From Ophiobolus disseminans (lineage: Eukaryota; Ascomycota; Dothideomycetes; Pleosporales; Phaeosphaeriaceae), in the NCBI GenBank assembly GCA_010093685.1, contig MU006221.1, positions 124,001 to 188,000 of the forward strand: DNA of 64,000 nucleotides. The letters are read 5' to 3'. The notes beneath the pieces were generated by a model. It did not search any database. It was given only the letters and a program-made list of their open reading frames with translations, and was not told where the DNA came from. Both the position numbers and the translations under genes were made by a program. Positions 44,440 through 55,322 of the stretch are shown in pieces (the stretch's first letter is position 1; every line of letters starts with the position of its first letter).

Positions 44440-45480
44440 CTAAGTCTTGCACTGGTGACGGGTGTTTCCCCGAGCAATCTCGAGGTTTATACGGCGCAAG
44501 AGAACGTCCTTTCGAGAGTAGGAGCAATTGCATACGCAGGCGAACAGCTTCTGTCGCTGCCGTTTGCTGACCTTGGGTAGCGAACATGGCGGCGGGAACG
44601 TCTTGGCGGGACCTCGATGTCGCTCGAGGTCTTTGAGAAGCGTGAAAGATGTTCCACACGCGTCACATGTTGGCTTGGCAGTGCAGCGCTGGCGTAAATG
44701 TTGGCGGTAGCGCAAATCGCTAGTAAAGGGTTTCTTGCAGCTTGAACACACGAGATTGGATCGTACAGAAATCAGTTCCACTTTGCCGACAGGTGCACAA
44801 TCCGCGACCAGGTTGTTACCCGTTCTGGGTGAAGCTGGGATCACCGAGCGAACAGAGTGCTGATCTGAGGACGATGGCGAATGAGGACTTAGGGAAGATT
44901 GTACGATCGAGCTCGGAAAGGAAGATGTGCCGGAATATCCATCGGTCAATATAGGAGTATCAACCGATAGATGTTGTGGAGGTGCTTGCGGTTGTGTGTG
45001 TCGGTGGGGAACCTCATCAGTAGGCTGGTTGGCTCCTAAGAGAAACAAATCCTGGGATTCATGATTGTTTGGCGTCCATTGGTGATCATCGGCGCGATTC
45101 GGACTAGAATTCACGGAGTCAGAGATTCTCGTGGGAATACTCTCACCCGCGTATTCGAAGGGCGACCAAAGGCACAGTCCCATGTCGCTCTGAAGTGCAT
45201 CGACAGCATCCAACGGCCAAAACGCATCATTGTGTGAATACCCAGCATCGCTCTGCGACCGAAGGCCTGGTGTCCAACCATCTACTGAAAAGGCAGAATC
45301 GCGTATCTGGTCATCAAGATATTGAGGGGCTTCTGCGTCGCGGAACAGACACGGACGGAACTGGTTTATGCAATGATCACTGATATCGATTAGCCAACGC
45401 CGTTGAGTGCGGTAGAGGTCTTCGGTCCACTCACTGATGACAACCGTTGATGGTAAGGACGACCCACTACGAGGGCCGAG
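44440..45480 (-). CDS. C2H2-like zinc-finger regulator, 5' exon not found
   Basis: A frame of 346 codons is open from 45480 to the stop at 44440. It lacks an early ATG; an acceptor-like GTGTAG precedes it, so at least one upstream exon is missing. The N-terminal part has SEWTEDLYRTQRRWLIDISD, then a long Ser/Pro/Gln-rich disordered region. The C-terminal third contains CSSCKKPFTSDLRYRQHLRQRC (C2HC-like), CDACGTSFTLLKDLERHRG and FACVCNCSYSRKDVLLRR, where the expected histidines are partly Arg, so the fingers are degenerate. The layout fits fungal C2H2 regulators with an N-terminal activation region. The nearest internal Met is at about residue 103. A candidate exon starting near 45740 could not be joined convincingly. 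Confidence 0.6.
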   Translation of the reverse strand, partial: LGPRSGSSLPSTVVISEWTEDLYRTQRRWLIDISDHCINQFRPCLFRDAEAPQYLDDQIRDSAFSVDGWTPGLRSQSDAGYSHNDAFWPLDAVDALQSDMGLCLWSPFEYAGESIPTRISDSVNSSPNRADDHQWTPNNHESQDLFLLGANQPTDEVPHRHTQPQAPPQHLSVDTPILTDGYSGTSSFPSSIVQSSLSPHSPSSSDQHSVRSVIPASPRTGNNLVADCAPVGKVELISVRSNLVCSSCKKPFTSDLRYRQHLRQRCTAKPTCDACGTSFTLLKDLERHRGPAKTFPPPCSLPKVSKRQRQKLFACVCNCSYSRKDVLLRRINLEIARGNTRHQCKT

Positions 45481-46419
45481 CTACACCAATGGTGCCTATG
45501 TATGGATAGATGTGGTATTTGCGGGAGCGGATCGCACGGTGGAAGGGTGGCAGCGAGATTGAGTCGATTTGATCAGTACGAGGTAAAATCACAGCGGCAG
45601 AGCCGCTCTACGTCGTTCGCCTCAAGCGGAAGGACGGCAATCGATCGAGTCCCTAGGAACCGAGGAAGAGGGGTGGAGGCTCTGCGATGAACGAGAGGCA
45701 TCGCTTTTTTGTACAGCTTCAGCGCGACGCAGCGCATTTAGCGGCCACCAATCGCCTGTCGTGGCTGTGCAGTTTAGTAGCCTGGAGCGTGATCGCCTAA
45801 GAAGGCTTGGTCTACGCCACAAGGTGTGGCTTTTTTGCACTTGAACGCTGACTCATACCTAAGGTAGCTTGTGCCCGCAAAGAACATGATAAAGAAACAT
45901 AATCTAAGACAATTCAGAATTATAGATAGCTTGTATGTTTACATGTGACATCAAATCGTGTAGAATTAGACCCAGCAACAGTAAAGTGTACGCATGAAAC
46001 GTGCCAACAACTCGCAACGGCTGTGGATGCTAGCGCTGCTGCATCCTCCCTGTTTTTGTGATTCCAGATTTCTGTGGTGTCACAACACGCTCTTAAAGAA
46101 TCTGCGTTCGGTTTGAATAGTAGCTGGAGGTTCTCGTGGCCTTTCTGTAAATAGAATGACAGGTCTAAGATGCGCCCAAGTCATCCTCGACCCTCAACGC
46201 CTTGACACTCTTCACTTGCTAGTCACTCTGTCTTCACCTCGACTAATTATCACACACCGCAATCGCATGCGAGAGGCGTTTGTATGATCTATACGTTGCC
46301 TTGCTGTACATATCATCTTGATCTCAAACGCGTCACCAGACAGCATAATGAATGGAAAGCTGTATAGAACTGCTCTACTACACTTTCAATACTAACGTCC
46401 GAGGAGCGAAAGCAAACAG
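45481..46419. other. intergenic with two hairpin-plus-T6 elements
   Basis: These 939 bases probably include the missing 5' exon of the zinc-finger gene. They also hold two perfect 6-bp hairpins each followed directly by TTTTTT (see findings). No other gene was recognised. Confidence 0.4.
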
Positions 46420-48313
46420 CTAGACTGTAGAAGGTTTCACGCAGTCTGCGCCATAGAAAACGCCTAAGCGCAAGGGATAGAAAGAAACAGATGCCGCTGC
46501 CTGATCCACTATCGTCCAGGTTGCTCCCCAAGAAACTGGAACACCCAAAGTGTTGTACGTATACTGCTCATATGTAACAGAACACCTAAGTTCATCGCTC
46601 TCGTCCTTGGCGCACAGAGGCTCGACGTAGAGTCCGGTTGTGCGCGTGGAAGCCCATGGTCGAAGACCGGCGACTCCGCTGTAGATGTTGACAAGTGTGA
46701 TTACATATCCCGTGCTGGATACTTTCAATTGGCCAGTAGGTGACAGCTCGAAGATTCCAATCTTTCGGGATCCCTGGACGTCCGGGTAGCCCACAATCTG
46801 AAGGTCCATAGTTGCACCGGTTGTGCAGAGCGGCCATCCTGTTTGAGGGAGGTTGGGGGTTATGACTTTGAGGCAGAACGTGGAGGGTGTTGGTGCAACT
46901 AGAGCGGTTGTAGAAGAAGGACCCGAGGATAGTGACGAGGACGATGAGATGGAGATGGAGATGATAGGTGTTGAAGAACTGCTTGCAATAGATGGGATCG
47001 AGCTACTAACCGTACTCAATGTGGCGGAGGATGAGGAGGAGGGAGGCAACGAAGCGGTTACAGTTAGGATAGAGAGGCTGCTTGAAGTTGTCGTACTTGA
47101 GATGGTGGAAGACGACATGGCGGTAGAAGTAGCCGAAGTGCTCACCGAGGACACCATGTAGTTGCCTGAAGTTACTGCGCCTGAAAGTTGAGTGGTGGTG
47201 CTGGACTTGTCGACTGAAGATACAAAAGTTATGATCGCGGCAGAGCTTGAGCTAACGTCTCCTGAGCTCGAAGGGCCACCAGAAAGAGCGGAAGATATCA
47301 CCGATATGGCTATAGAAGATGTCGGAGTAGCGGATACAGAGCTTGACAAGTAGGTATTGACAGCCAGTGATGGCGTCAGAGAGGGACTGTCATTCGAACT
47401 CGTAGTGGCCGAAGATGTAAGGCTAGAGCGGGAGGAATCGCGAGTACTGGGTACGACCTGAGCCAGAGAAGGCAATGAGCTGGCCGTCAAAGTGCTTGAG
47501 GAACTTGAACCAGAAGAGCTAGACCGCGTAAAAGTCACAAACGTGGTGGAGGACTTGACAGCGGACGACATGCTCGCGCACCGTCCAAAGTCTTTCTGAC
47601 ACGAATCAGGTCGACAGTAGTCATCAGTGCTTCCGCACTATTCTCGTCAGCGTTTTAACTCCATGAAATGATCAATTTCGACTCACATAGAACCATTGAC
47701 TGCAGCAATTACCCCATTGAGACCCTAAGCAGGTTTGTCCCCCAAAGTTGTTGCCGCAGCGGGCATTTGAGGACACCTTTTGAGTCGACGAAGGCGAAGG
47801 CACGGCGAGCGATATCGATGTGGGAGTTGGTGTAGTAGCACGACTCGTCGAAGAAGGCAGTTCGGACGAACTGGCTGTATTGTCACACGACCCAAACGCT
47901 GGATTACAACCCTGTCCGCAGTACGCGCTTGACTTTCCACAAAACCCGTATCGACTGCAGCAGTTGCCAAATACCGAGGTCAGACATGTATGGCCTTTGG
48001 TCCCGCCGCAGCTCCCGTCAGTCGAAATTCTCGACGCGGTGTTACTGGAAGACGCAAGAGTACACGTGCCGTATCCGAGCTGGCATCCGCTGCCACAGTA
48101 CGCAGCTGTGCTGCCACTGAATACAGTTAGTTTTCGGACCAACACTTGCAATACTGGCGCTCACCAGTAACTATATTGTGAGCAGCACGATCCGAAGCTG
48201 CTACCCGCGCACGTTAAGCCAAACTGCGCACCACAACGACCGGTCTGGCTAATGGATTGCGCAAGAACAGCTGCGAAGCCATAGGAAAACGAGAGAAAGA
48301 GAGTGTGTAGCAT
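46420..48313 (-). CDS. secreted protein with three CBM18 (hevein-like) chitin-binding domains
   Basis: Three exons, 48313-48165, 48116-47687 and 47637-46420, with introns of 48 and 49 nt, encode 598 aa. A signal peptide (about 1-19) leads into three Cys-rich hevein-type domains at about 22-68, 84-125 and 165-210, each with CCS followed by Tyr/Phe-Cys-Gly and a later Cys pair (GNCCSRYGFCG, SAYCGQGC). Introns fall inside domains 1 and 3. Residues about 215-435 are an extreme Ser/Thr linker, likely O-glycosylated. The last 160 residues form a separate Cys-containing domain (FCLKVITPNLPQTGWPLCTTG, GRKIGIFELSPTGQL-like strands, SWGATWTIVDQ) that I do not recognise. It is expected at the cell wall or secreted, binding chitin, possibly shielding hyphae from plant chitinases. 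Confidence 0.87.
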
Positions 48314-49340
48314 GACGATAGCTCGGCGAATGAGCGACTTGTCCAAAGAGGACGAAATACAAGCTGTAAAAAAACGAATGACAGAAGACGGCGAACCCAA
48401 AATTCAATCAAAGCGTACAAAAAAAAGACACAAAGCCCATCGCGACACTCGTCTGCAATAAGTCAGTCGCCCAAAAATGAGGTGTTGAGCCCCTGAAGCT
48501 GTTCAGAACGCCACAATCGTGAAATGGACTCACGATGCGCGCCACTCAAAGGCTTGGCACAACTAGCATGCCATCTGATTAGCCAGACTTCAGCCTCACC
48601 TCACGTCCCGAGGTTTTGATCCATGGCTAAGAGCCTCGTGCAATAATTACCACATGATGAGTCCGTGCATGAGAAGAGCTGAAGGGAAAGGAAGAAGCTA
48701 GTCGCGTCTTGGACCTCGCTTGTCGGAGTTGGCAATCTTGTGCCTGCAGCATGAGCACTGTCAAGGCATCGAGGTAACCCCAATGATTGGAATTGTACTA
48801 GCAGTACTGGTGGCCCAAACGTAATGACATGGCTATGCGAAGTACAAAGTTGAGTGGGTGCGTGTGTTCTTGAGATCTGATCAGGCTTGTTCAACGCTAA
48901 CGAGATTCGCGCTAGCCGTTTTAGCTACTAGCGTCATCAAAGGGCCCCGGGGCTTCCGTAACTTCCGTCGCCATGTGCGAGAACCAAGCATAGATCCATC
49001 AATCAGGAAGCAACCTAAAGGTTTCTCAAGCTTCTCAAGCTGTTGCGTTGGTGTTTGGCATCGTCATACACTTGCGAGAGCATAGTGAGCATACCACAGC
49101 TCCTACTCTCGGATCCAAACAAGAAGAAAACATCTCAGACCATTCTCAACGATCTCGATAACTCTTGAAGACACGAACGAAATTGCTCATAGCAGCGGAA
49201 TGGAATTCGATACATTAAACCCAGATCTTTCATCTCTACAAACTGCGTCGAATATACACACACCCTTCCAACTTCATCTTTTCCTCCTCCACAAATATAT
49301 ACACTCTCCCCCCACCCCACCCCACCCCACCCCATCCCAT
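48314..49340. other. intergenic, CBM18 gene promoter
   Basis: About 1.0 kb between two minus-strand genes. It includes the promoter of the CBM18 gene and, at its far end, the CCCCA repeat listed separately. Confidence 0.4.
49310..49334. repeat. (CCCCA)5 tandem repeat
   Basis: Five CCCCA units 6 bases past the stop codon of the esterase gene. On the esterase mRNA this reads as five TGGGG units, a possible G-quadruplex in the 3' untranslated region. Confidence 0.9.
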
Positions 49341-50384
49341 CTACCAACCCAGCGCCTTCGCAACCGCCTCTGTCAAAAGCTTGGCTCCAATCCCATTCGT
49401 ATTCGGCGTAGGATGATAATCGCACCCAAGATCACTCCCCTGATCCGGCCAATCCACAACCACCGCCTTCGTCCCATTCAACTGCAGCGCCGCCTCATTC
49501 AGCGCTGCGCGCTGCGTACTCTTCACGTTCTCGCCCGCGGGATACCCATCGCTCATCATCGGGCTCGTAAGCAGAAAAAAGGTCGGGTCGTTCTTGTATC
49601 CCGCCGCAACCTGGCGCACGAACTTCACCATCGCGGCCGTGTACTCCGTCCCTGTGAGTTTCGGACGCACGTTGTTGTGTCCGAAGTCGTTGGTGCCGAG
49701 GTTTATTACGACGGCGTTGGGGCGGTCGGATTTGGGGAAGGGGTATGAGCCCGAGGCGTCGTTGGCGCCGTATTTTGTGTAGCGCTCCGGCATGATGGGG
49801 GAGGTATCGACTTGGCCGGATGCGTAGTTGCGGATGATGCCGATGCCGCTCCAGGATATGATGCTGAGGTCCGCGTTGAGGGCTTCGGCGGTCCGGACGC
49901 TGTATGTTTGGGAGATGATTTCTAGCGCGGCGGTGTTGGTGCATGGGAGTGTGGCGCCGATGCCGTACCCGGATGTGATGGAGTCGCCGATGACTTCTAT
50001 TCTGCGGCTTCTGGCGGGGATGTCAGCGCCAAATTTGCCGTCGACAGTTATGTTGCCGATGAAGATGGAGCCGAATTGGGCTTCGGAGGATTTGCGGAAG
50101 ATGACCGTGTGCTTTCCTTGCGTCAGGTTCTTGGGCGTGGTGACTGATGTCCCGGAGACGGAAGGGATGTATGTTGATTTGCCATCGATGATGAGCTCGG
50201 CACTGTTTGCGCCGCTGAGGCCTTCAATGCCAATGGTTGCTGATTTGCCCGAGAACGTGAAGGAGACACCAGTGGCGGACCAACTCAGTTCTTTAGTCGC
50301 TGGGTTGACGCGTCCAAGGTAGCGAATGGCTTGGGCAGGTCCGAGGACCGCCAGTACGGCAAGGAGGGACTTTCGGCTGAACAT
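49341..50384 (-). CDS. secreted SGNH/GDSL esterase, CE2-like
   Basis: A single exon of 347 aa from the Met at 50384, chosen because it begins a signal peptide (MFSRKSLLAVLAVLGPAQA); 30 upstream in-frame residues lack coding character. Residues about 20-125 form a beta-rich N-terminal domain with FGSIFIGNITVDGKF. The SGNH hydrolase follows: GDSITSGYG with Ser135, the oxyanion motif GTNDFGHN, and GCDYHPTPN with the expected catalytic His324. A jelly-roll plus SGNH layout is typical of carbohydrate esterase family 2, which deacetylates xylan or other plant and microbial polysaccharides. With the neighbouring CBM18 gene it forms a small secreted pair. Confidence 0.85.
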   Translation of the reverse strand: MFSRKSLLAVLAVLGPAQAIRYLGRVNPATKELSWSATGVSFTFSGKSATIGIEGLSGANSAELIIDGKSTYIPSVSGTSVTTPKNLTQGKHTVIFRKSSEAQFGSIFIGNITVDGKFGADIPARSRRIEVIGDSITSGYGIGATLPCTNTAALEIISQTYSVRTAEALNADLSIISWSGIGIIRNYASGQVDTSPIMPERYTKYGANDASGSYPFPKSDRPNAVVINLGTNDFGHNNVRPKLTGTEYTAAMVKFVRQVAAGYKNDPTFFLLTSPMMSDGYPAGENVKSTQRAALNEAALQLNGTKAVVVDWPDQGSDLGCDYHPTPNTNGIGAKLLTEAVAKALGW

Positions 50385-51170
50385 CTCGAGCCCTGGAGAT
50401 ACACTGGGAAGAGATCCGGCGTTCAACTCAAGCTTTTCAAGATGGGCGAGGCAACAATTTATCGCGACAATCAATTTGAATCTCCTTGCAAATAAATGTT
50501 CAACCCACTATTTGGCCGACATATAGATGAACTTAGTGCAATGCCTCGTTTCATCCCCGCAATTTGCCTTTTTAGGAGCGGAGATTAGCCGTCCTTAATA
50601 CACTAGCAGGTTTAGAGCACCTTACGCTATTGTAGTCGTCGAGCTTAGCCAACCGGAGAAATTGTAGTACTTCGATAGAATATTCTAAAGTTGTTCTGAA
50701 CCAGGTTTATGGAAAAGCGGTTAGAAGACCCATGCGAGATGTTCCATACCCCGTGATCGCCGAGGGATCATCATTAGATGCTATACATACAATGTTCCGT
50801 GGAGCGGGAGGAATGCAGTGAGTCATTAACAAACATTAGAATTATGATTCGTACTTGCGGCGCTCTAGGATACTGCAAGAATAGCTGTGTTCTTCCACCA
50901 AGTTTAGTTGTCGAATCCAGTGATCACAAGCCGGACCCATCGATGATCTTACATATCGCCATGCGCAAACAACAGGATACGTTGGCATGATGACGCAAGT
51001 GCAAAATGTCAAATCGATATTGTCTTGAAGTTCGGAAACAATGACTCGAGCGCGGCAGTCACATAGCAGAGTTGAAGGACTCAGACCGTGACATGTCATG
51101 GCTTGACTCAGCCAACTTCTGAAACGTATTTGAGCTTTGACATGCTGTTGAACTGAGAGATCCCTCACAC
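50385..51170. other. intergenic
   Basis: These 786 bases separate the divergent esterase gene and the next, frame-broken gene. Nothing was recognised beyond AT-rich patches. Confidence 0.4.
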
Positions 51171-52273
51171 ATGTGCTCGTTAAAATTGTTCGTCGAAATA
51201 ATCATTCGAAAATTAAAAGCCCGCAAGGAGCGACGGGCCAAGAAGATGGTGCCTACCCCTAGCTTGAATTTAGCAGATGTAGTGATGGCTCACCTCGGCC
51301 ACACAACTGCACAAACCTCGCTGGCTAGTAAGAGAAAGCGCCCTGATACCAACACCGACTCGCTATCGCTCGACCCACCAGCACCGACACCAGTCCTGAG
51401 TAAGCGGCAACGTTGTGATACAGCGTCAGCACTGTCATCGTTCGTTCTACCAGCACCAGCCACCACATGTTCTCGACCCTCCGCGTGTCTAGCACCGGAA
51501 ATTCGCAATGCGATCTATGCCTTGTTGTTTGATGAGTTCCACATGCCGTCTTTCTAGATGCAATAAAAGGTGCGCCAAGTCAATTTCGACTCCGCGAAGG
51601 AAATCATCAGATGGAGTTCGATGTCATGTCCGCATTACGAGGAGATTACACAAAAAGTCGCGACCTACGAATGGAAGCACGTTCTTACTTTTATGCTCCG
51701 AGAAAGTCCTTCGTCTCCGCAGAGGGATACGAGTATCTTGCTGTAATCGTCGGATGGCTCGATGGTATGGGGTGGGAATGTCGTGAATTTTTGCGCAAAG
51801 TCTGCTTCAGTGGATTAATGTGGTACCGCCCAACACATGTCCTTACTGCACAGCTACACGATCCGCTACGAGAGTGTACAGGACTCCTCATCTTGTCGTT
51901 ACAACTCAATATCCGTCACCTGTACGAAGCTTACTCATTGGACCTCGATACTTATCTGAGGTGCACTAAGCGCCAGCTGCGTGACTGTCCGCTACCTCCC
52001 GTCAATGTGGGGGATTGGGCGAAGACGGTTGTGGAGTTACCAGCCCTGGCCTGTTTCAACATGGACATTGTGTTTGGCGCAGATACGTTCAAGGTAAGCA
52101 ATGGAGAGGAGCTAAATTACAGAGCATTTGGGGCAAGAGGAAATAGGCTCACCGAGCAAGTAGGGAGGGAACTGAAACAGAAAATAAGTGAATTGAGTCC
52201 AGGAAATGAGGTAGTCGTCAAAGTCAGGTATATTGGTGGAGACGAGCGAATGTATTATGGAGTTCCTTGGTAG
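51171..52273 (+). pseudogene. hypothetical gene broken by a frame shift near 51548
   Basis: The first frame (51171-51557) encodes a basic Ser/Pro-rich start, then LAPEIRNAIYALLFDEFHMP, resembling the LP-E-I-R-N-x-I-Y opening of a common family of fungal F-box-like hypothetical proteins. It stops at TAG. The second frame, open from 51531 to TAG 52271-52273, continues with VFLDAIKGAPSQFRLREGNHQ, then SRDLRMEARSYFYAP and a helical C-terminal part, the expected follow-up (a chain of helices where parent proteins mention fungal RxEA-x-x-FY). Inserting one base at about 51547 would join the frames. A true mutation or an assembly error is equally possible. No suitable intron was found. Confidence 0.5.
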
Positions 52274-53254
52274 ATGTAGATAGTATAGCTTAAGGCCCAG
52301 AGCAGAAACTGTCAGCGAACGGACTTGAATTGGAAACTATCACGGGCACTGCCGTGCGCTTCTATGACTAACGCAATATCAGCATAAATGATCGGTGTGA
52401 GCATCGTGAAGCCTTTGTGCAATGTCACGATAGCCCAGTTGTGGGGTTGACTATTGGAGGCGTCGTAGTTGCATGCGGGGACCACGCGACGATGCAAGCG
52501 CGTCACCGCCATATGCAGGAACTGATCTCTCAGCACACCGTGTCTCTGGCCGGTGCAGCTCTCGACTCGACTATGTGGGGGTAAACCGTTCTCGTGATGC
52601 TGGTCCGAGTGTGAGGTGCAGTGACACTGACACGTTGCGAAACTGAAAATTGTGCGGGGCTAAGAAAAGAAAGCACGACTGGCTCGTGGGGAAGGGGCGA
52701 AGAACCCGACGGTGAGAGGACGAAAGGCGGGAAGAATAGGCTCTGACAGTCCTGTGATACCTAGTGAGAGATATCGCAAAAGCAATCGCCTGGTGGATGC
52801 GGTGTGAGTGCATCAACGTCGAAGCATGTGGTGGTGTGGGAATGGTGCATTGCTCGGTGAACCGCACTCGCTACCTACCGAGCCTTGCAGTGAGTCGCGT
52901 CCCATGCAGTGGCCTGAATAGACTCGCAAATAATTAGGGTAAGAACAATCTCAAAATCTCAAAATCTCAAAACGTTCTGGGGATACACGAAGAGTGGTGG
53001 TAGGAGAGATGCAGCGCCCAATCGACCGCCCACGCTCGCGAGTGGAGCCAATGACGTAAGGCCTTCCGCCGCAAAGGCCCCGCCTTCCCCTGCTGCACGC
53101 CCGCTCCTGCCAGCGCAGTACGCTACTGTACTTTATTTACCGCGTCCCCAACAGAAATCTTCAACGCCGCCCACTTGCAACCTCTGTCACCCTTCACACA
53201 CGTCAATTGACCTCACTCCTACACACAAACCTCACTCACACACCAACCGCAACC
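52274..53254. promoter_or_regulatory. intergenic, HAD gene promoter
   Basis: These 981 bases lie upstream of the HAD gene. They contain three copies of ATCTCAAA (52948-52971), then a GC-rich patch with a pyrimidine-rich leader just before the ATG. Confidence 0.4.
52948..52971. repeat. (ATCTCAAA)3 short tandem repeat
   Basis: Three perfect tandem copies of an 8-base unit about 290 bases upstream of the HAD-family start codon. Confidence 0.9.
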
Positions 53255-54052
53255 ATGGGCAAAGTGAGCTCCCCAACCGCTGCCCCTCGTACCCCGCGCT
53301 AACCAATATGTCAGGCCAGCTACATCATGCTCGACTGCGACAACACGCTTGTCCAGTCGGAGCGTCTCGCCTTCGAGGCCTGCGCCGAGCTCACCAATAT
53401 CGTCATGGAGAAGCACAACCTCGAGGCCCGCTACACAGCCGAATCGCTCCTCGAGGACTTTGTCGGCCACAACTTCCGCGGCATGCTCAAGGGCCTGCAG
53501 CAGAAGCACAACTTCACCATGGAGGATGCCGAGCTCGAGGACTTTGTCGAGCAGGAACTCGGTGCCGTCACCCGCAAGCTCAGCGAGAAGGCGGTCGAGT
53601 GCCCCGGCGTGACCACGGAGCTCAACAAGCTCAAGGAGCAGGGCTACCCCATGTCCGTCGTCAGCACCTCGGCCAAGAGTCGTGTTGTTGCCTCGATCGA
53701 GAAGGCCGGCATTGACCACTTCTTCGACCCCAAGCACGTCTACTCGGCTGCCTCATCGATGGACAAGCCTAGCTCCAAGCCCGACCCTGCCATCTACCTC
53801 TTCGCCGCTGAGAAGCTTGGCGTCAAGCCCGAGCAGTGTATCACCGTCGAGGACAGCAAGAGCGGTGCCACTGCTGCCATGCGCGCCGGTATTCCCTGCA
53901 TCGGGTACGTAGGCATCTACGGCATCGAGGAGGGCAAGGAGAAGATGGAGCAGATGGCCAAGATCCTTACGGAGGAGACCAAGTGCGCTGCCATCATGTA
54001 CGACTGGAAGGAGTTCCAGGAGTGCCTGAAGAAGGTCGAGGCCAAGTTGTAG
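53255..54052 (+). CDS. HAD-superfamily phosphatase
   Basis: Two exons: 53255-53263 (only ATG GGC AAA) and 53315-54052, joined over a 51-nt intron, encode 248 aa. All HAD motifs are visible: I DCDNT (Asp10 nucleophile, Asp12 acid/base), II STSAKS, III Lys in SMDKPSSKPDP, and IV VEDSKSGATAA. A helical cap of the phosphoglucomutase/phosphoglycolate type (about 20-90) lies between motifs I and II. It is likely a soluble small-molecule phosphatase, for example of sugar phosphates. The three-codon first exon is typical of fungal genes and would be missed by ORF-based annotation. Confidence 0.88.
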
Positions 54053-55322
54053 ATTGCTGCAGTTTTCTGGGGAGGAATATTGATGAGCTCTACTTGCAGC
54101 TGAGGCGCGGTAGGCATTACGATTCACGGAAGACGACAAAATTACGGCATGCCTGGACAAATAGAATCTAGAAACATTCTTACTGGAATCGATAGATCTG
54201 GTCAAGCAACTTTGTCCAATGCGCTCATGATGTTGTTGACGTGACGGCTACATCCGGTTGATAGGTGCCGCCTGCCTTAGCTTGGACCCTGAAAATGTGC
54301 GCAAGGCTTCGCATCGGCCGTCACACATGTCCCAGCAGCAAACAAACCTCGAGCGTCTTCAACCCACGCAGCGCAAGTCATCTCGCGCAAAATCAAAACA
54401 AGCCCACACACCATGCAGTAATTCGGTCAAATTTGCATCGATGTAGCCCCTCAACGTCGAGATTTGTATCGCGAAGTAGTCCAAACAGCGACTCTCACGC
54501 CCGCGGCACAATACTGACTGGCCAATGCTCCGCCGTATGATGGTCACTGAGTATCTCGAGAAGATACAACCTGTCACGCGTGCGTTGTCGCCAGCTGAAC
54601 CCGGCGATGATGTTATCGGGTGCATGAAGCTCCAGATTGACACTGCTAATATGGGTCGATAAGGTGCAAGGCGAAAATCGCGCTGCGGATCCGGCGTCGT
54701 AAGAGCAAGGATGCGACAAGTTTGCAAACAAATAGGAGTTAGGTGAGGTCGAGGAGAAGTTGGGAAGTTAACAACGGTGCATCGTTCGAGAGCGAGCGAC
54801 ACACAACTTGAAGCACACAGCACTGCGAGGGTTCCGCGATGCCTTATCGCCGTACGAAGACCGTTATCGTGAATGCATTCAACAGATCTGCACCTCGGCA
54901 CTCTGGGCATGTCAGACATAACCTCCTTTCCGCTGCCCAGGCGACTAGGATGGCCGGTTGCCAAGCAGGCTTAAATGAGGCCTCCTTCCTATCTCGTCAT
55001 CTATTCCACGCTCGAAGCTTTCACTTCATTTACCAACACCAATCTCGCACCTCGCACGGCAGTCGATTTCATCTACACGTTTCACGGGTAGCGGATAGGT
55101 ACCAATCATGGCCTTATACGTGCTTGGTGCAACCAAACACGACATGGTGCTCAAGGCGAGGATGGGGCAGGTGCTGGCGCGACCTGCCCAGTTTGCCATA
55201 GACGATGCGACCGTGGGATGGCGAATCGAGTACCTGGATGTCGTATAGTTGATGTTGTATAAAGTGGCGTTGGGTGTCTGCTTTGACGTGTGGCATCCAC
55301 GTTCTCCTGCACTACCGCCAAC
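54053..55322. promoter_or_regulatory. intergenic upstream of the LVIVD-type gene
   Basis: About 1.3 kb without a supported gene. A TATA box (TATAAA, 55258-55263) lies 60 bases before the next ATG. Confidence 0.45.
55258..55263 (+). promoter_or_regulatory. TATA box of the choice-of-anchor B gene
   Basis: TATAAA in a TTGTATAAAGTGG context, 60 bases upstream of the ATG at 55323, the usual spacing for a compact fungal promoter with a short leader. Confidence 0.55.

Noticed and set aside
45481..45760. Upstream exon of the C2H2-like gene starting at about 45740
   Set aside because: An in-frame Met exists but no donor and acceptor pair joins it convincingly; left open rather than forced.
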